From: Verrucomicrobiales bacterium
GTDB taxonomy: Bacteria > Verrucomicrobiota > Verrucomicrobiia > Verrucomicrobiales > DEV007
Reading direction: 5' to 3'
DNA: 64,000 bases
Assembly (NCBI GenBank): GCA_029940475.1
Contig: JAPYUT010000003.1
Span: 62,001-126,000, forward strand
Shown here piece after piece: positions 1-7,737 of the stretch (positions within the stretch are counted from its first letter, which is position 1; each line of letters opens with the position of its first letter). The notes beneath the pieces are model-generated. The model had not been told where the DNA came from, made no database searches, and saw only the letters and a program-made list of their open reading frames with translations. The position numbers were made by a program, and so were the translations under genes.

Positions 1-1
1 A

Positions 2-400
2 ATTAGAGTAAGGTTTCTAAACGGTGATGTCAGCGATCTCCGGCTGCCCGGGGGATTCCGTCCGGATGTCGTTGGTGCCCATTTCTTCCTGGATTGTTTT
101 CGTGAGCAGGAACTGCTTGATACAGCGGCGAATATTGCCCGCTGGAGCGCACCCGGAGCGACAGTGGTTATTACTGATTTCACGGTCCCTGATGGGGGGT
201 GGGTGTGGCGTTTCCGGGGGCATCTGCTGATTTTCTGGATGCTGTTTTTTTTCCGTATTTTTGCAGGTATTTCAGCGCGCAGGTTGCCCGATATCCATAA
301 CTTGTTGATTAACCGGGGTTGGAATTGCAGGGAGAAAGCCATATTTGATCATGGCTTGATATGTTCCTGGATCCTGGAACCACCCCACAAAAGGTCTTGA
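2..400 (+). CDS. SAM-dependent methyltransferase, C-terminal part (5' end outside window)
   Basis: An open frame enters from the left edge and ends with TGA at 398-400, giving 132 codons. The visible part starts just before a GDVSDL segment, continues with RPDVVGAHFFLDCF and reaches ATVVITDF, the usual order of the post-motif-II strand, motif III/IV acidic region and a PG-turn/strand of class I SAM-dependent methyltransferases. The SAM-binding glycine-rich loop would lie upstream, outside the window. The tail is hydrophobic (around WMLFFFRIF) and may be a membrane-facing helix. Substrate unknown. An 8-T run lies at 245-252. A GTG at 164 could be mistaken for the start, but the homology-like sequence clearly continues upstream of it. 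Confidence 0.7.
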   Translation: MRVRFLNGDVSDLRLPGGFRPDVVGAHFFLDCFREQELLDTAANIARWSAPGATVVITDFTVPDGGWVWRFRGHLLIFWMLFFFRIFAGISARRLPDIHNLLINRGWNCREKAIFDHGLICSWILEPPHKRS

Positions 401-495
401 TCACTTTAATCCTGTTGCTACACTTAGGTGATCGGATCCCCCTGATGCAATGATGGCAAGCTGTCTTTCGGAGGCGGGGTCTGCTCACCGCAGTA

Positions 496-501
496 TATAA
501 T
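496..501 (+). promoter_or_regulatory. candidate -10 box for the prepilin-like gene
   Basis: A perfect TATAAT lies 39 bases upstream of the ATG at 541, in an AT-rich stretch. No convincing -35 hexamer sits 16-18 bases upstream, so this is only a partial promoter match. The implied leader is about 33 nt and has no Shine-Dalgarno sequence. Confidence 0.35.
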
Positions 502-540
502 AAATAAATAATACAACCCCCAACCCCAAAATCACAACAA

Positions 541-1197
541 ATGAAAACTAAACAAAAGCATCAGGGTTTCACCCTGATTGAACTCCTGGTGGTCATCACC
601 ATTATTGCCATCTTGGCGAGTGTCTCAGTACCTGTGTATTCTTCCGTTCAGCGTAGCGCAAGATTAACCAAGTCCCTGGCCCAGGCCAAGGGCATACAAA
701 TAGGAATGTATGCTGAATGGGGTAAGCTAGGCTATCTTCCCGATCCTGAGGATGGCGGTGCGGATGCCAATGCTTATCTTAGGCCGTTAATCAGGAAATT
801 GAAGACGGAAGAACCGTTCTTTGTGACCGGTTGTGCCTGGCACGGCAAGGCCTCCACCCGTGATGGCGGCGATGATCTGTGGGAGACAAGTACTCCACAG
901 GGAACTGCACTGGAGGCAGGTGAAAACCATTACGCGGTCAACAGGTTGTCGGATTTCGGTCCGCGCTTCCCAATCATCGCATCCGGCTTTACCAGCAATG
1001 TCGGTGTCTATACTAATAAAAAGACAGACGTCGGCGGTGTCTGGGAAGGACTGGATGCCATTATCATCTTTGGTGATGGCAAGGGTGAGCAGGTATCGCT
1101 TGATGACCAGTATCGCTGGATAAGAAACAAGGGAGGCACCAAGATTGACGTTTTTCAGCAGGAGGAAGTTGAAATGGTCAATCCCACCCAGGGCTAA
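541..1197 (+). CDS. type II secretion/type IV pilin-like protein (prepilin N-terminal motif)
   Basis: The 218-residue product has a class III prepilin signal: a short basic leader ending in Gly9, then FTLIELL with Glu14 at position +5 of the mature protein, followed by a hydrophobic helix to about residue 32. Prepilin peptidase would cleave after Gly9 and methylate Phe10. The rest (residues about 33-218) is soluble, with a pseudopilin-like alpha helix followed by a C-terminal domain of unknown role. Proteins of this kind are very abundant in Verrucomicrobia and Planctomycetes, often as orphans. No pilus or secretion genes flank it, so its partner machinery is elsewhere. A strong terminator follows at 1225-1259. 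The ATG start is fixed by the signal; no Shine-Dalgarno is visible. Confidence 0.88.
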   Translation: MKTKQKHQGFTLIELLVVITIIAILASVSVPVYSSVQRSARLTKSLAQAKGIQIGMYAEWGKLGYLPDPEDGGADANAYLRPLIRKLKTEEPFFVTGCAWHGKASTRDGGDDLWETSTPQGTALEAGENHYAVNRLSDFGPRFPIIASGFTSNVGVYTNKKTDVGGVWEGLDAIIIFGDGKGEQVSLDDQYRWIRNKGGTKIDVFQQEEVEMVNPTQG

Positions 1198-1224
1198 GTA
1201 TTTTTCTGCCCATATCCATTCACG

Positions 1225-1259
1225 AACCGGATTCGCCACATGGCGGATCCGGTTTTTTT
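1225..1259 (+). terminator. Rho-independent terminator after the prepilin-like gene
   Basis: Bases 1225-1238 pair with 1241-1254 in a nearly perfect GC-rich stem with one G-T pair and a very tight loop. The stem runs directly into a 7-T tract at 1253-1259. It lies 28 bases after the stop codon. Confidence 0.85.
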
Positions 1260-1393
1260 ATGCAGAGGTTCTGCGTTGGCAAAAATAGGCGGGGTGCGCA
1301 GGGAATACAGTTCTCTGGTTTATGCTAGAACGGTTGGCTGCAGGGAAGTTATTCGTTTCCAGCAACCTTCCAGCTTCGGTGACCGGAGGATTT

Positions 1394-1415
1394 GCAGATT
1401 ACCTTTGGTAATTTG
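1394..1415 (-). terminator. weak hairpin after the pseudokinase-SUMF1 gene
   Basis: An ATTACC/GGTAAT inverted repeat with a 3-base loop lies just beyond the minus-strand stop at 1429. Read on the minus strand, no T tract follows, so a terminator role is uncertain. Confidence 0.25.
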
Positions 1416-1428
1416 CTAATCCATTAGG

Positions 1429-3447
1429 CTACTTGCTTATCTTGAGTGCGGGCTTGATGTCGGAAACTGTCCGGAAACCGATCCAGTCACGCCCTTGGAA
1501 TCCTGCGTCGTGTGATTCTCCCGGATCGTTTACTCTCTGGCGAACGGTTAGATCCGGCATGCCGCTTCTTTCGTTGCGGAAACTTCCACCCCGGACAACG
1601 GGGATTTCAGCTCCGAAAATCTCGGGATGATCGATAAAGCTGGATGTCCATTCACTGACATTACCGGCGAGACAAAACACACCTTCAGGACTTTTGTCAC
1701 CAGGCACACTGTCTACCGGTCGCCAGGTTGAATAGTTTTCCTGCGAGGATTTGAACATCTCCAGATCCGGAGCGTTTCCCCAGGGATAAAGGTTACCCTT
1801 CTTTCCGCGTCCGGATTTTTCCCATTCCTGTTCGGTGGGAAGGCGTCGTCCCGTCCATTCTGCATATGCGTAGGCGTCCCACCAGTCTACAAAAACCACC
1901 GGGCAGTTGAGGTCAACAAGATGCCCCTCGTAAGGGATGCCTTTACTGGCGGCATCATAGTATGCATTCCAGTTATCCGGCTTATGGTTTGCTTTGTCCG
2001 GCGGTTGTTCGGGGTGATCGTATTCGTCGCTCCCGGTGGTCTCAAGGGCACTGATGAACTTCTGATAATGAGCGATGGAAACTTCGTGAGTATCAATCCA
2101 GAATGTTGACAGGGCATAAATTTCTTGCTCCTGATACTTGAATTCACCACCTTTGATTTGTGTCATCTGATTGAGAACCCGTTGCTTTGAACTGTTCGGT
2201 TTCCTAAGCGTTATCAGAAGGATGCCGACTGCCAGGAGTATCAGGACAAGGATGCCTGCAAACCGGAAGAATTTTGCCTGTTGCCCGGCAGTTGATTCTT
2301 TCAGTTCATAGGGTGTAGCCTGCGCGATTTCATCATCACAGCGTGCCACGACCCCCTGCAACGCTTGCCAGGTCCAGGGGACTGAAGAATTACACATTTC
2401 CGCTAATAGGCGGTTGCCTATTACTGAGTTGGAAGGGTCAACGAAACTCTGGAGTTTAGTGCCAAGATAAAAGATCAATTCGGAAACCGTTTCGTTGTCA
2501 CCGGATTCAGCGGTGGCGGTGTTGGCAATCCGGGTTTTTCCATCATCACCGAGATAAATATGCCGCGACTTTATTGGATAATGATCAATACTGTTTGTTT
2601 CGAGATATGCTTGTGCGGCAGCAATTGTTTTCACTATGCTGATCAGGGTCTGATCGTCGAATTTTTCACCATTATCGTAAAGCCGGGGAAGATTACGCCC
2701 TTCAATAAGTTCTCTTGTGTAGAACAGGGCCCCGGCTTCCTCGTAGCCCTCGAATACCGGAGCGATATTGGGATGTGAAACCTTGGCCCGCGCACGTACT
2801 AATCCGCGGAATTCGCGGACAGCACGCTTTTGTTGAGTGAATTCCGGTTTGAGGAGTACCAGAGCGACCGGACGATCAATTGAGAGTTGCAGCGCTTCAT
2901 GTGTCTCGGTTTTCTCGTCGCCTCCGATAAAGCGTACCAGTTCATAGTCCCCAATATGCTTACCCGGTGCAGTTACGGTTTCGGCGACCGGGATGTCGCC
3001 GTCATTCTCGTCATTGGTTTCCAGGACCTGCAGAGGGAGCGCATTATGTTGAGAGTCGTGGGGGAGAGATCTTTTTCCAGTTGGCACGGATGAGTTTCTG
3101 GCATTCTCAACCCAGTTTATTAGAGCGTTTTTTTCGGGAGGGTTTTCGAACACGGGATCCTGCCCCAGTCGCTTTGTCCATCCGGTAAGCTCATGATTAT
3201 TGAGGAATGCGACTTTCAAGTTTGGGAATTGTTGTCTCAATTCGTCGCGGAGATCAAAGGCGTTTCTACCGTCGCTGGTGAATGCCGTAGTGATCAGGGC
3301 ATCGAGAGTGTCTTTTTTTTCAATTTCTTTGCGGGCTGTGTCAAAACACGATGCTGTGTGGATTTCGTGTGGATCGTTACTGATGCAAAGAGCAGAAAGG
3401 ATACCAGTAATGACATCCTGCTCTTCGGCGATTATGAGAATAATCAT
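1429..3447 (-). CDS. pseudo-receiver / pseudokinase / TM / SUMF1-like fusion protein
   Basis: The 672-residue product has four parts. Residues 1-115 resemble a response-regulator receiver, but the acidic pair is replaced (AEEQ) and the phospho-acceptor position holds Thr (LITTAF). Residues about 165-360 follow the Ser/Thr kinase fold (GDYELVRFIGG, then HPNI), but the VAxK lysine is Val (VALV, 194-197), the catalytic loop reads HYPIKSRH (289-296) instead of HRDxKxxN, and no DFG is present. A membrane helix spans 396-414. Residues about 428-662 are an FGE-sulfatase/SUMF1 domain (WTGRRLPTEQEWE, GNVSEW, RGGSFR) without the two cysteines used by true formylglycine-generating enzyme. Catalysis by any of the three domains is therefore doubtful; a sensory or scaffold role is more likely. 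The gene lies 29 bases after the TPR-like membrane gene on the same strand, so the two probably form an operon. Confidence 0.8.
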   Translation of the reverse strand: MIILIIAEEQDVITGILSALCISNDPHEIHTASCFDTARKEIEKKDTLDALITTAFTSDGRNAFDLRDELRQQFPNLKVAFLNNHELTGWTKRLGQDPVFENPPEKNALINWVENARNSSVPTGKRSLPHDSQHNALPLQVLETNDENDGDIPVAETVTAPGKHIGDYELVRFIGGDEKTETHEALQLSIDRPVALVLLKPEFTQQKRAVREFRGLVRARAKVSHPNIAPVFEGYEEAGALFYTRELIEGRNLPRLYDNGEKFDDQTLISIVKTIAAAQAYLETNSIDHYPIKSRHIYLGDDGKTRIANTATAESGDNETVSELIFYLGTKLQSFVDPSNSVIGNRLLAEMCNSSVPWTWQALQGVVARCDDEIAQATPYELKESTAGQQAKFFRFAGILVLILLAVGILLITLRKPNSSKQRVLNQMTQIKGGEFKYQEQEIYALSTFWIDTHEVSIAHYQKFISALETTGSDEYDHPEQPPDKANHKPDNWNAYYDAASKGIPYEGHLVDLNCPVVFVDWWDAYAYAEWTGRRLPTEQEWEKSGRGKKGNLYPWGNAPDLEMFKSSQENYSTWRPVDSVPGDKSPEGVFCLAGNVSEWTSSFIDHPEIFGAEIPVVRGGSFRNERSGMPDLTVRQRVNDPGESHDAGFQGRDWIGFRTVSDIKPALKISK

Positions 3448-3476
3448 CTTGAGATGAGTGGCGACTGTAACATGGG

Positions 3477-4574
3477 TCAGTTGGGATCAGGGAAAAGCGA
3501 ACCGTCAAGCAGGGGTATTGTTTGCTGTGGCGGCTGAACCAGCAGGATGCGGGGTTCAGCATATACGTCCTGTAGTATATCCTTGTGATATAGGCGGGCA
3601 ATAAATCCGTAATATTGCCTTTTTCCAAAGTCGGCAATCTCACGGGGTGCGAGCACGGGCATATGATATTGCCATTCAACTATTTCGGTTGCGGGTTCAG
3701 TCCAGTTCACCGGACTCGTCGGCCAATGGGAGGTCGGCGTGTTTGAGCGTGTTTTTTCTACTTTAGTGCCATCAACGAGGTCATAGAATTCCATGAGGAT
3801 CCCGATGTCTTCAGGAGATACCGCGTGCTCGAGTCGTGAATGAATCGCCATCTTTACCAATACGCGTTCACCATCACCTTCGTCAGGCTTAGTGCTTGTC
3901 AAGATTTTGCCATATGAGAAATGCGCAGGTTGTTGCGATGTCTGGATTGAGGAACTTGCATCGACTGATAACTTGGCGATCTGGTAATATTCCCCGCCTG
4001 TTACGGGACCAAGCCCTACAAGGTGGACGAGTTTCTCCTGTGCTTTTTTCTCAAGGGCCATGGCTTTGTAAGTGACGATCAATTCCCAAAGAATTCGCGG
4101 GTGTGAAGGAATGTAACTTTCGGCTACCCGCAGTTTTTTCAGAGCTTCCGCGGTGTCTCCGTCTTTGCGTAATGCTCTGGCCACTTCAATGAGTTCGAGC
4201 ACTTCAGGATTTGTTATTGTGTGGCGCGGATGTCCATCTGTCGGGGGGATGACTGGAGAGATGTGTCCTGGAATAGTCGTTAAATTTATGGCGGGCTGGC
4301 TTGTCAGGGGAATTTTTACTGCAGCGGCGGGGTTGTTTTGTGTCCACTGGGTATGGGTTATTGTGCTTTTATCGGGCGGGGTGATGGCTAATGACCAGCC
4401 TGAGTGGCGAATTAGAGCCAATCCGCCAGCGATTGCGAGGCCGATGGCTAGTATGCCGATGCCACAAACGGTGATCGTAAAGGCACGACCGGCAGTTGAC
4501 GGGAGGGCATGGGGATTGGGCATCGTGTGTATTGAATACGCAGGGGGAATGGAGATCTTAGCCCGTTTTGGCAA
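3477..4574 (-). CDS. single-pass membrane protein with TPR-like region, unknown function
   Basis: The 365-residue product has one clear membrane helix at residues about 31-55 after a short basic N-terminus. It is followed by a Pro/Thr-rich linker and a helical TPR-like stretch around residues 118-200 (GDTAEALKKLRVAES, then SHPRILWELIVTYKAM). The C-terminal 150 residues are probably beta-rich and I cannot assign them. A second in-frame ATG at residue 18 is a possible start. It is first in a two-gene minus-strand unit with the pseudokinase-SUMF1 fusion, so the two membrane proteins may work together. It is divergent from pabB. No function can be stated. Confidence 0.6.
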   Translation of the reverse strand: MPKRAKISIPPAYSIHTMPNPHALPSTAGRAFTITVCGIGILAIGLAIAGGLALIRHSGWSLAITPPDKSTITHTQWTQNNPAAAVKIPLTSQPAINLTTIPGHISPVIPPTDGHPRHTITNPEVLELIEVARALRKDGDTAEALKKLRVAESYIPSHPRILWELIVTYKAMALEKKAQEKLVHLVGLGPVTGGEYYQIAKLSVDASSSIQTSQQPAHFSYGKILTSTKPDEGDGERVLVKMAIHSRLEHAVSPEDIGILMEFYDLVDGTKVEKTRSNTPTSHWPTSPVNWTEPATEIVEWQYHMPVLAPREIADFGKRQYYGFIARLYHKDILQDVYAEPRILLVQPPQQTIPLLDGSLFPDPN

Positions 4575-4664
4575 CCAATCCCATCAATTTACGATAGGCA
4601 AAGGATGTGGTGAACCAAGCGAATTCCGGGTTGCGCATTCGTGACTTGCCCGCAACCTAGGAAT

Positions 4665-5927
4665 ATGCCTGTTCCTGCGCAGTCGGCACCAACACTGCGG
4701 ACGATTAATCTTGAACTTTCGCCGGTGGAGGTTGCAACACGGTTGCGTTCTCTATCAGGATTTTTCTTTCTGGATACTGTGCCTGAATCCTCTAGCCGCA
4801 GGGGTTCGGGGGCACTTTCCATTATTGGTGCATTACCGGAGGAAATCCTAACCGGGAATATCCGGGAAGACATCGTGCCGCTTGGGAATGCACTGGAGGT
4901 CAATGATGGCAGTGTGCAGGCGGATTGGGGAGTGCCACTGGGTGGACTGTTTGGCCTGATAGACTTTGATGGCAGTTATCAGTTCGGGCGCTACAGGCGG
5001 CTTTTGATTTTTCGGCATGACTGCCGGGAATGGCTGGAGGTTGGAGACTTGTTATCCTGTCTGGGAGAAAGTTGCAGTAACGATTCAGTGCTTCCCGGAA
5101 TTGATTTTTCTGCAGGAGGCGGACATGCTCAGTTTTGTGCGATGGTAGAGCGCGCCAAGGATTACATTACTGCCGGCGATATCTATCAGGTCAACTTGTC
5201 ACAGCGCTTTGATGCACATTGGCCGGAGGGAGCCGATCCTTTTGAACTCTATTTACGGCTCAGGGATTGTTCTCCTGCCCCTTATTCAGCATTTTTTGAT
5301 ATTGGCTACCGTCAGGTTATTTCCTCATCTCCCGAGTGTTTCCTGGATTTGAGTGGTTCGAGGATTTGCACTCGGCCGATTAAGGGCACCCGTCCCCGGC
5401 ATTACGATCCCGGGGAAGATGAGCGCTCCGCTTACGAGTTGATGACTTCTCCCAAGGAAATCGCAGAACTCATCATGATTACCGATCTTGAGCGCAACGA
5501 TATTGGGAAGGTGTGTGAATTCGGCAGTATTCGGGTGGTAGAATTACTTAAGCTTGAGCGTTTTGCTCAAGTGTTCCACCTTGTTAGCACGGTTGAAGGT
5601 CGTTTGCGCCCCGAGGTCAGCCACCTGGATGCTTTAGCTGCGTGTTTTCCCGGCGGTTCGATTAGCGGAGCTCCAAAGCGCAGAGCTCTGGAGATTATTT
5701 CAGAACTTGAGCCGGTTTCGAGGGGGCTTTATACCGGCGCAATTGGTTATTTGGGGGCAAACGGTGAAAGCCAGTTTAGTATAGCGATTCGTACTGCGAT
5801 TCTGGAGCAGGGGGCTTTATATCTTCACACGGGCGCAGGTATTGTGGCAGATTCGCAAGCTGATGCCGAGTATGAGGAGACTTTGCACAAGGCAGCAGGT
5901 TTCTTTACCGCAGTACGCGGGCGGTAG
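4665..5927 (+). CDS. pabB: aminodeoxychorismate synthase component I (PabB)
   Basis: This chorismate-utilising enzyme makes 4-amino-4-deoxychorismate for folate synthesis, using ammonia from a PabA-type glutaminase encoded elsewhere. The C-terminal catalytic domain shows SSSPECFL, PIKGTRPR, the ELIMITDLERNDIG motif, GGSISGAPK and YTGAIGY. The lysine of PIKGT (codon 5382-5384) is the nucleophile typical of PabB; anthranilate synthase TrpE has alanine there. The frame opens with GTG at 4641, but the ATG at 4665, preceded by a weak AGGA, is a more natural start and gives 420 residues. It is monocistronic and ends at a strong terminator. No PabC or glutaminase gene is adjacent. Confidence 0.85.
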   Translation: MPVPAQSAPTLRTINLELSPVEVATRLRSLSGFFFLDTVPESSSRRGSGALSIIGALPEEILTGNIREDIVPLGNALEVNDGSVQADWGVPLGGLFGLIDFDGSYQFGRYRRLLIFRHDCREWLEVGDLLSCLGESCSNDSVLPGIDFSAGGGHAQFCAMVERAKDYITAGDIYQVNLSQRFDAHWPEGADPFELYLRLRDCSPAPYSAFFDIGYRQVISSSPECFLDLSGSRICTRPIKGTRPRHYDPGEDERSAYELMTSPKEIAELIMITDLERNDIGKVCEFGSIRVVELLKLERFAQVFHLVSTVEGRLRPEVSHLDALAACFPGGSISGAPKRRALEIISELEPVSRGLYTGAIGYLGANGESQFSIAIRTAILEQGALYLHTGAGIVADSQADAEYEETLHKAAGFFTAVRGR

Positions 5928-5970
5928 TTTTTTCTTCCGTTATACTTGCCCTACCCTGTGCCTTGATACG

Positions 5971-6000
5971 GAAAACCCGCCCTGATAAGGGCGGGTTTTC
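5971..6000. terminator. bidirectional terminator between pabB and the HU-like gene
   Basis: A perfect 13-bp stem (5971-5983 with 5988-6000) closes a GATA loop. The A-rich left arm and T-rich right arm supply T tracts for both strands, suiting the convergent pabB and HU-like genes. Confidence 0.85.
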
Positions 6001-6062
6001 GCAAACAGGATTAAGGGCGATTACAGTATTTACTAGGTTACGAATGAAAGAACCGCTTGGTA

Positions 6063-6108
6063 AAAGCGATTTTTTCAGGGCTACTAAAGCGATTTTTTCA
6101 AGGCTGCT
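6063..6108. repeat. 23-bp tandem duplication at the 3' end of the HU-like gene
   Basis: Two directly adjacent 23-base copies (6063-6085 and 6086-6108) differ at only two positions. The right copy encodes the last residues of the HU-like protein; the left copy lies past its stop codon (6086-6084). This looks like a replication-slippage duplication. Confidence 0.85.
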
Positions 6109-6359
6109 GACGGGGTGAAGCCCATAGAGGTCGATGCAGATATCTGCATGGCCTCTCCGGTTTTCGGGTTGCGACCCATGCGCGCCGCACGGTTCTTTTT
6201 CTTGAAGGTTCCGTATCCGATGATCTGAACGGCGCCGTCACTGCGGACACCGTTTGCGATTGAATCCAATACTGCGGTAAGTGCGGTTTCGGCATCTTTT
6301 TTTGAAGCGCCGTCCCCGATGGCATTTGCAACTGCGTCGATAAGTTCTCCTTTGTTCAT
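6084..6359 (-). CDS. HU/IHF family DNA-binding protein
   Basis: The 91-residue product matches the HU fold throughout: an N-terminal helical dimerisation region (MNKGELIDAVANAIG), the turn and strand GYGTFKKKNRAARMGRNP at the start of the DNA-binding arm, and the conserved NPKTGEAM segment. HU proteins bend and compact DNA as dimers. The length is normal. The C-terminal tail (AALKKSL) is encoded by one copy of a 23-bp tandem duplication. The gene is divergent from the hexapeptide-repeat gene across a 142-bp AT-rich region that must carry both promoters. No other HU paralogue is in the window, so a choice between HU and IHF cannot be made. Confidence 0.9.
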   Translation of the reverse strand: MNKGELIDAVANAIGDGASKKDAETALTAVLDSIANGVRSDGAVQIIGYGTFKKKNRAARMGRNPKTGEAMQISASTSMGFTPSAALKKSL

Positions 6360-6501
6360 AACGATTTCATAGGCAAATAAGCACCCATTGTAAAGGGGAC
6401 TAAGCCTAAAAAAGTGCTAAAAACCCTTATTTTTCGGGGATTTTGGCAATAAATAGCTATTTTGGCCTGATAAATTGCTTAAAAGTCTTAAATAATGGCG
6501 A

Positions 6502-7026
6502 ATGCAAATGTCCGATCCAGATCCTCTAAATCAGCGTCCTCGTGTGCATGCCAGCGCTTTTATTGCTTCCAGTGCCGATCTAATCGGGGCTGTTACTGTA
6601 GGCGAGGAAGCCAGTATTTGGTATGCCACGGTGCTTCGTGCAGATATTAATCAGATCGAGATCGGGCCGCGCTCTAATATCCAGGACGGCTGCGTTGTTC
6701 ATCTCGAACAGGAGCAGGGTACCCATGTTGGCCAATACGTAACGGTAGGGCACAAGGCGATCCTTCATGCGTGCATGATTGATGACGAAGTCCTTGTCGG
6801 GATGGGCGCGATTGTGATGGATGGCACGGAAATCGGATCCCGATCAATCATCGGTGCCGGTGCCCTTGTTACCATGGGCACTAAGATCCCCCCTGGTTCC
6901 CTTGTTTTTGGCTCACCGGCCAGGGTGGTTCGGACACTGAGCAGCAAGGAGCAAAGGTCGTTGAAGGGCTGGGCAGAAAACTATGTCAGACTTTCCCGCC
7001 GTTACCTTGCCAAGGAAATTAAATGA
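6502..7026 (+). CDS. gamma-carbonic anhydrase-like hexapeptide-repeat protein
   Basis: The 174-residue product is a left-handed beta-helix protein of the YrdA/PaaY/CaiE group. It shows repeated hexapeptide turns (IGPRSNIQDGCVVH, VGQYVTVGHKAILHACMI) and the metal-binding histidines of the gamma-carbonic anhydrase family (CVVH and the HxxxxH of GHKAILH). A C-terminal helix (WAENYVRLSRRYLA) is typical for these trimers. Carbonic anhydrase activity is known for some relatives but not all. Two ATG codons two residues apart could start it. The next gene begins 67 bases downstream and may be co-transcribed. Confidence 0.85.
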   Translation: MQMSDPDPLNQRPRVHASAFIASSADLIGAVTVGEEASIWYATVLRADINQIEIGPRSNIQDGCVVHLEQEQGTHVGQYVTVGHKAILHACMIDDEVLVGMGAIVMDGTEIGSRSIIGAGALVTMGTKIPPGSLVFGSPARVVRTLSSKEQRSLKGWAENYVRLSRRYLAKEIK

Positions 7027-7093
7027 TGAGCAATGCGGAGGTGGCTATTTTCCGTTTCTTGACCACCGTGGATTATACCTTCAATGTGAGCGC

Positions 7094-7561
7094 ATGAGTA
7101 ACTTGGTGGTTGAGGTTCAGGTGAAGGCTGCACTGCCGACCAATGGCGGGTGTGCAGTTTTTCTGGGCAGCGAGGAGAAAGCTTTTGTGATCTATGTTGA
7201 TCAGATGGTTGGCAGTGCGATTATGACGTTCATCAAGAAATTGCCCAAGGAGCGTCCGCAGACACACGATTTGTTTGGGCATATGCTCACTGCGCTTGGA
7301 ACAAAGGTGCAACGGGCGGTGATCAATGATGTGCAGGATGGTATTTATTACGGCAGGCTTATCCTTGTGGCCGAGAATGAGTTGGCCGAGAAAAAAATCA
7401 TCGAGCTTGATGCCCGGCCAAGCGATTGCATTGCCTTGGCACTTCAATCAGAATCTCCGATTTATGTAGGCAAGAGCGTATGGGATCAGGCTGAAGACAT
7501 GACTGATATCCTGGAGAAGGTGGAAGGCTTTCAGATTGTTGAGGGCGATGAATTGGCCTGA
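7094..7561 (+). CDS. bifunctional nuclease (BFN/DUF151) family protein
   Basis: The 155-residue product has the BFN/DUF151 core: a beta-rich N-terminal part (CAVFLGSEEKAFVIYVD), the central DLFGHMLTALGTKVQRAVIND helix-strand, and the signature IELDARPSDCIALAL. Plant BFN1 and bacterial homologues have reported nuclease activity; the bacterial role is poorly defined. The open frame extends upstream to 6983, overlapping the hexapeptide gene, but those 37 codons have no family similarity. The ATG at 7094 places the domain at the N-terminus as usual. An acidic tail ends the protein. Confidence 0.8.
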   Translation: MSNLVVEVQVKAALPTNGGCAVFLGSEEKAFVIYVDQMVGSAIMTFIKKLPKERPQTHDLFGHMLTALGTKVQRAVINDVQDGIYYGRLILVAENELAEKKIIELDARPSDCIALALQSESPIYVGKSVWDQAEDMTDILEKVEGFQIVEGDELA

Positions 7562-7737
7562 ACGAACGCCACATTTTTTTTATAAACTTTATATTATTGC
7601 CCATCAGCAGCAGATGGAGCCATTCGTGCCTCCCGGGATTTTATAATGCCTTGCAAGGTGGCGGGTCTGCTGGTAAAAATTTTGCCGTCACAGTGCTTTT
7701 TTGACTTAGCAAACTTTGTGACACTTAAAAATATACT

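Noticed and set aside
6983-7093. Upstream extension of the BFN-family gene to a start inside the hexapeptide gene
   Set aside because: The extra codons overlap another gene and have no similarity; the ATG at 7094 fits the family start.
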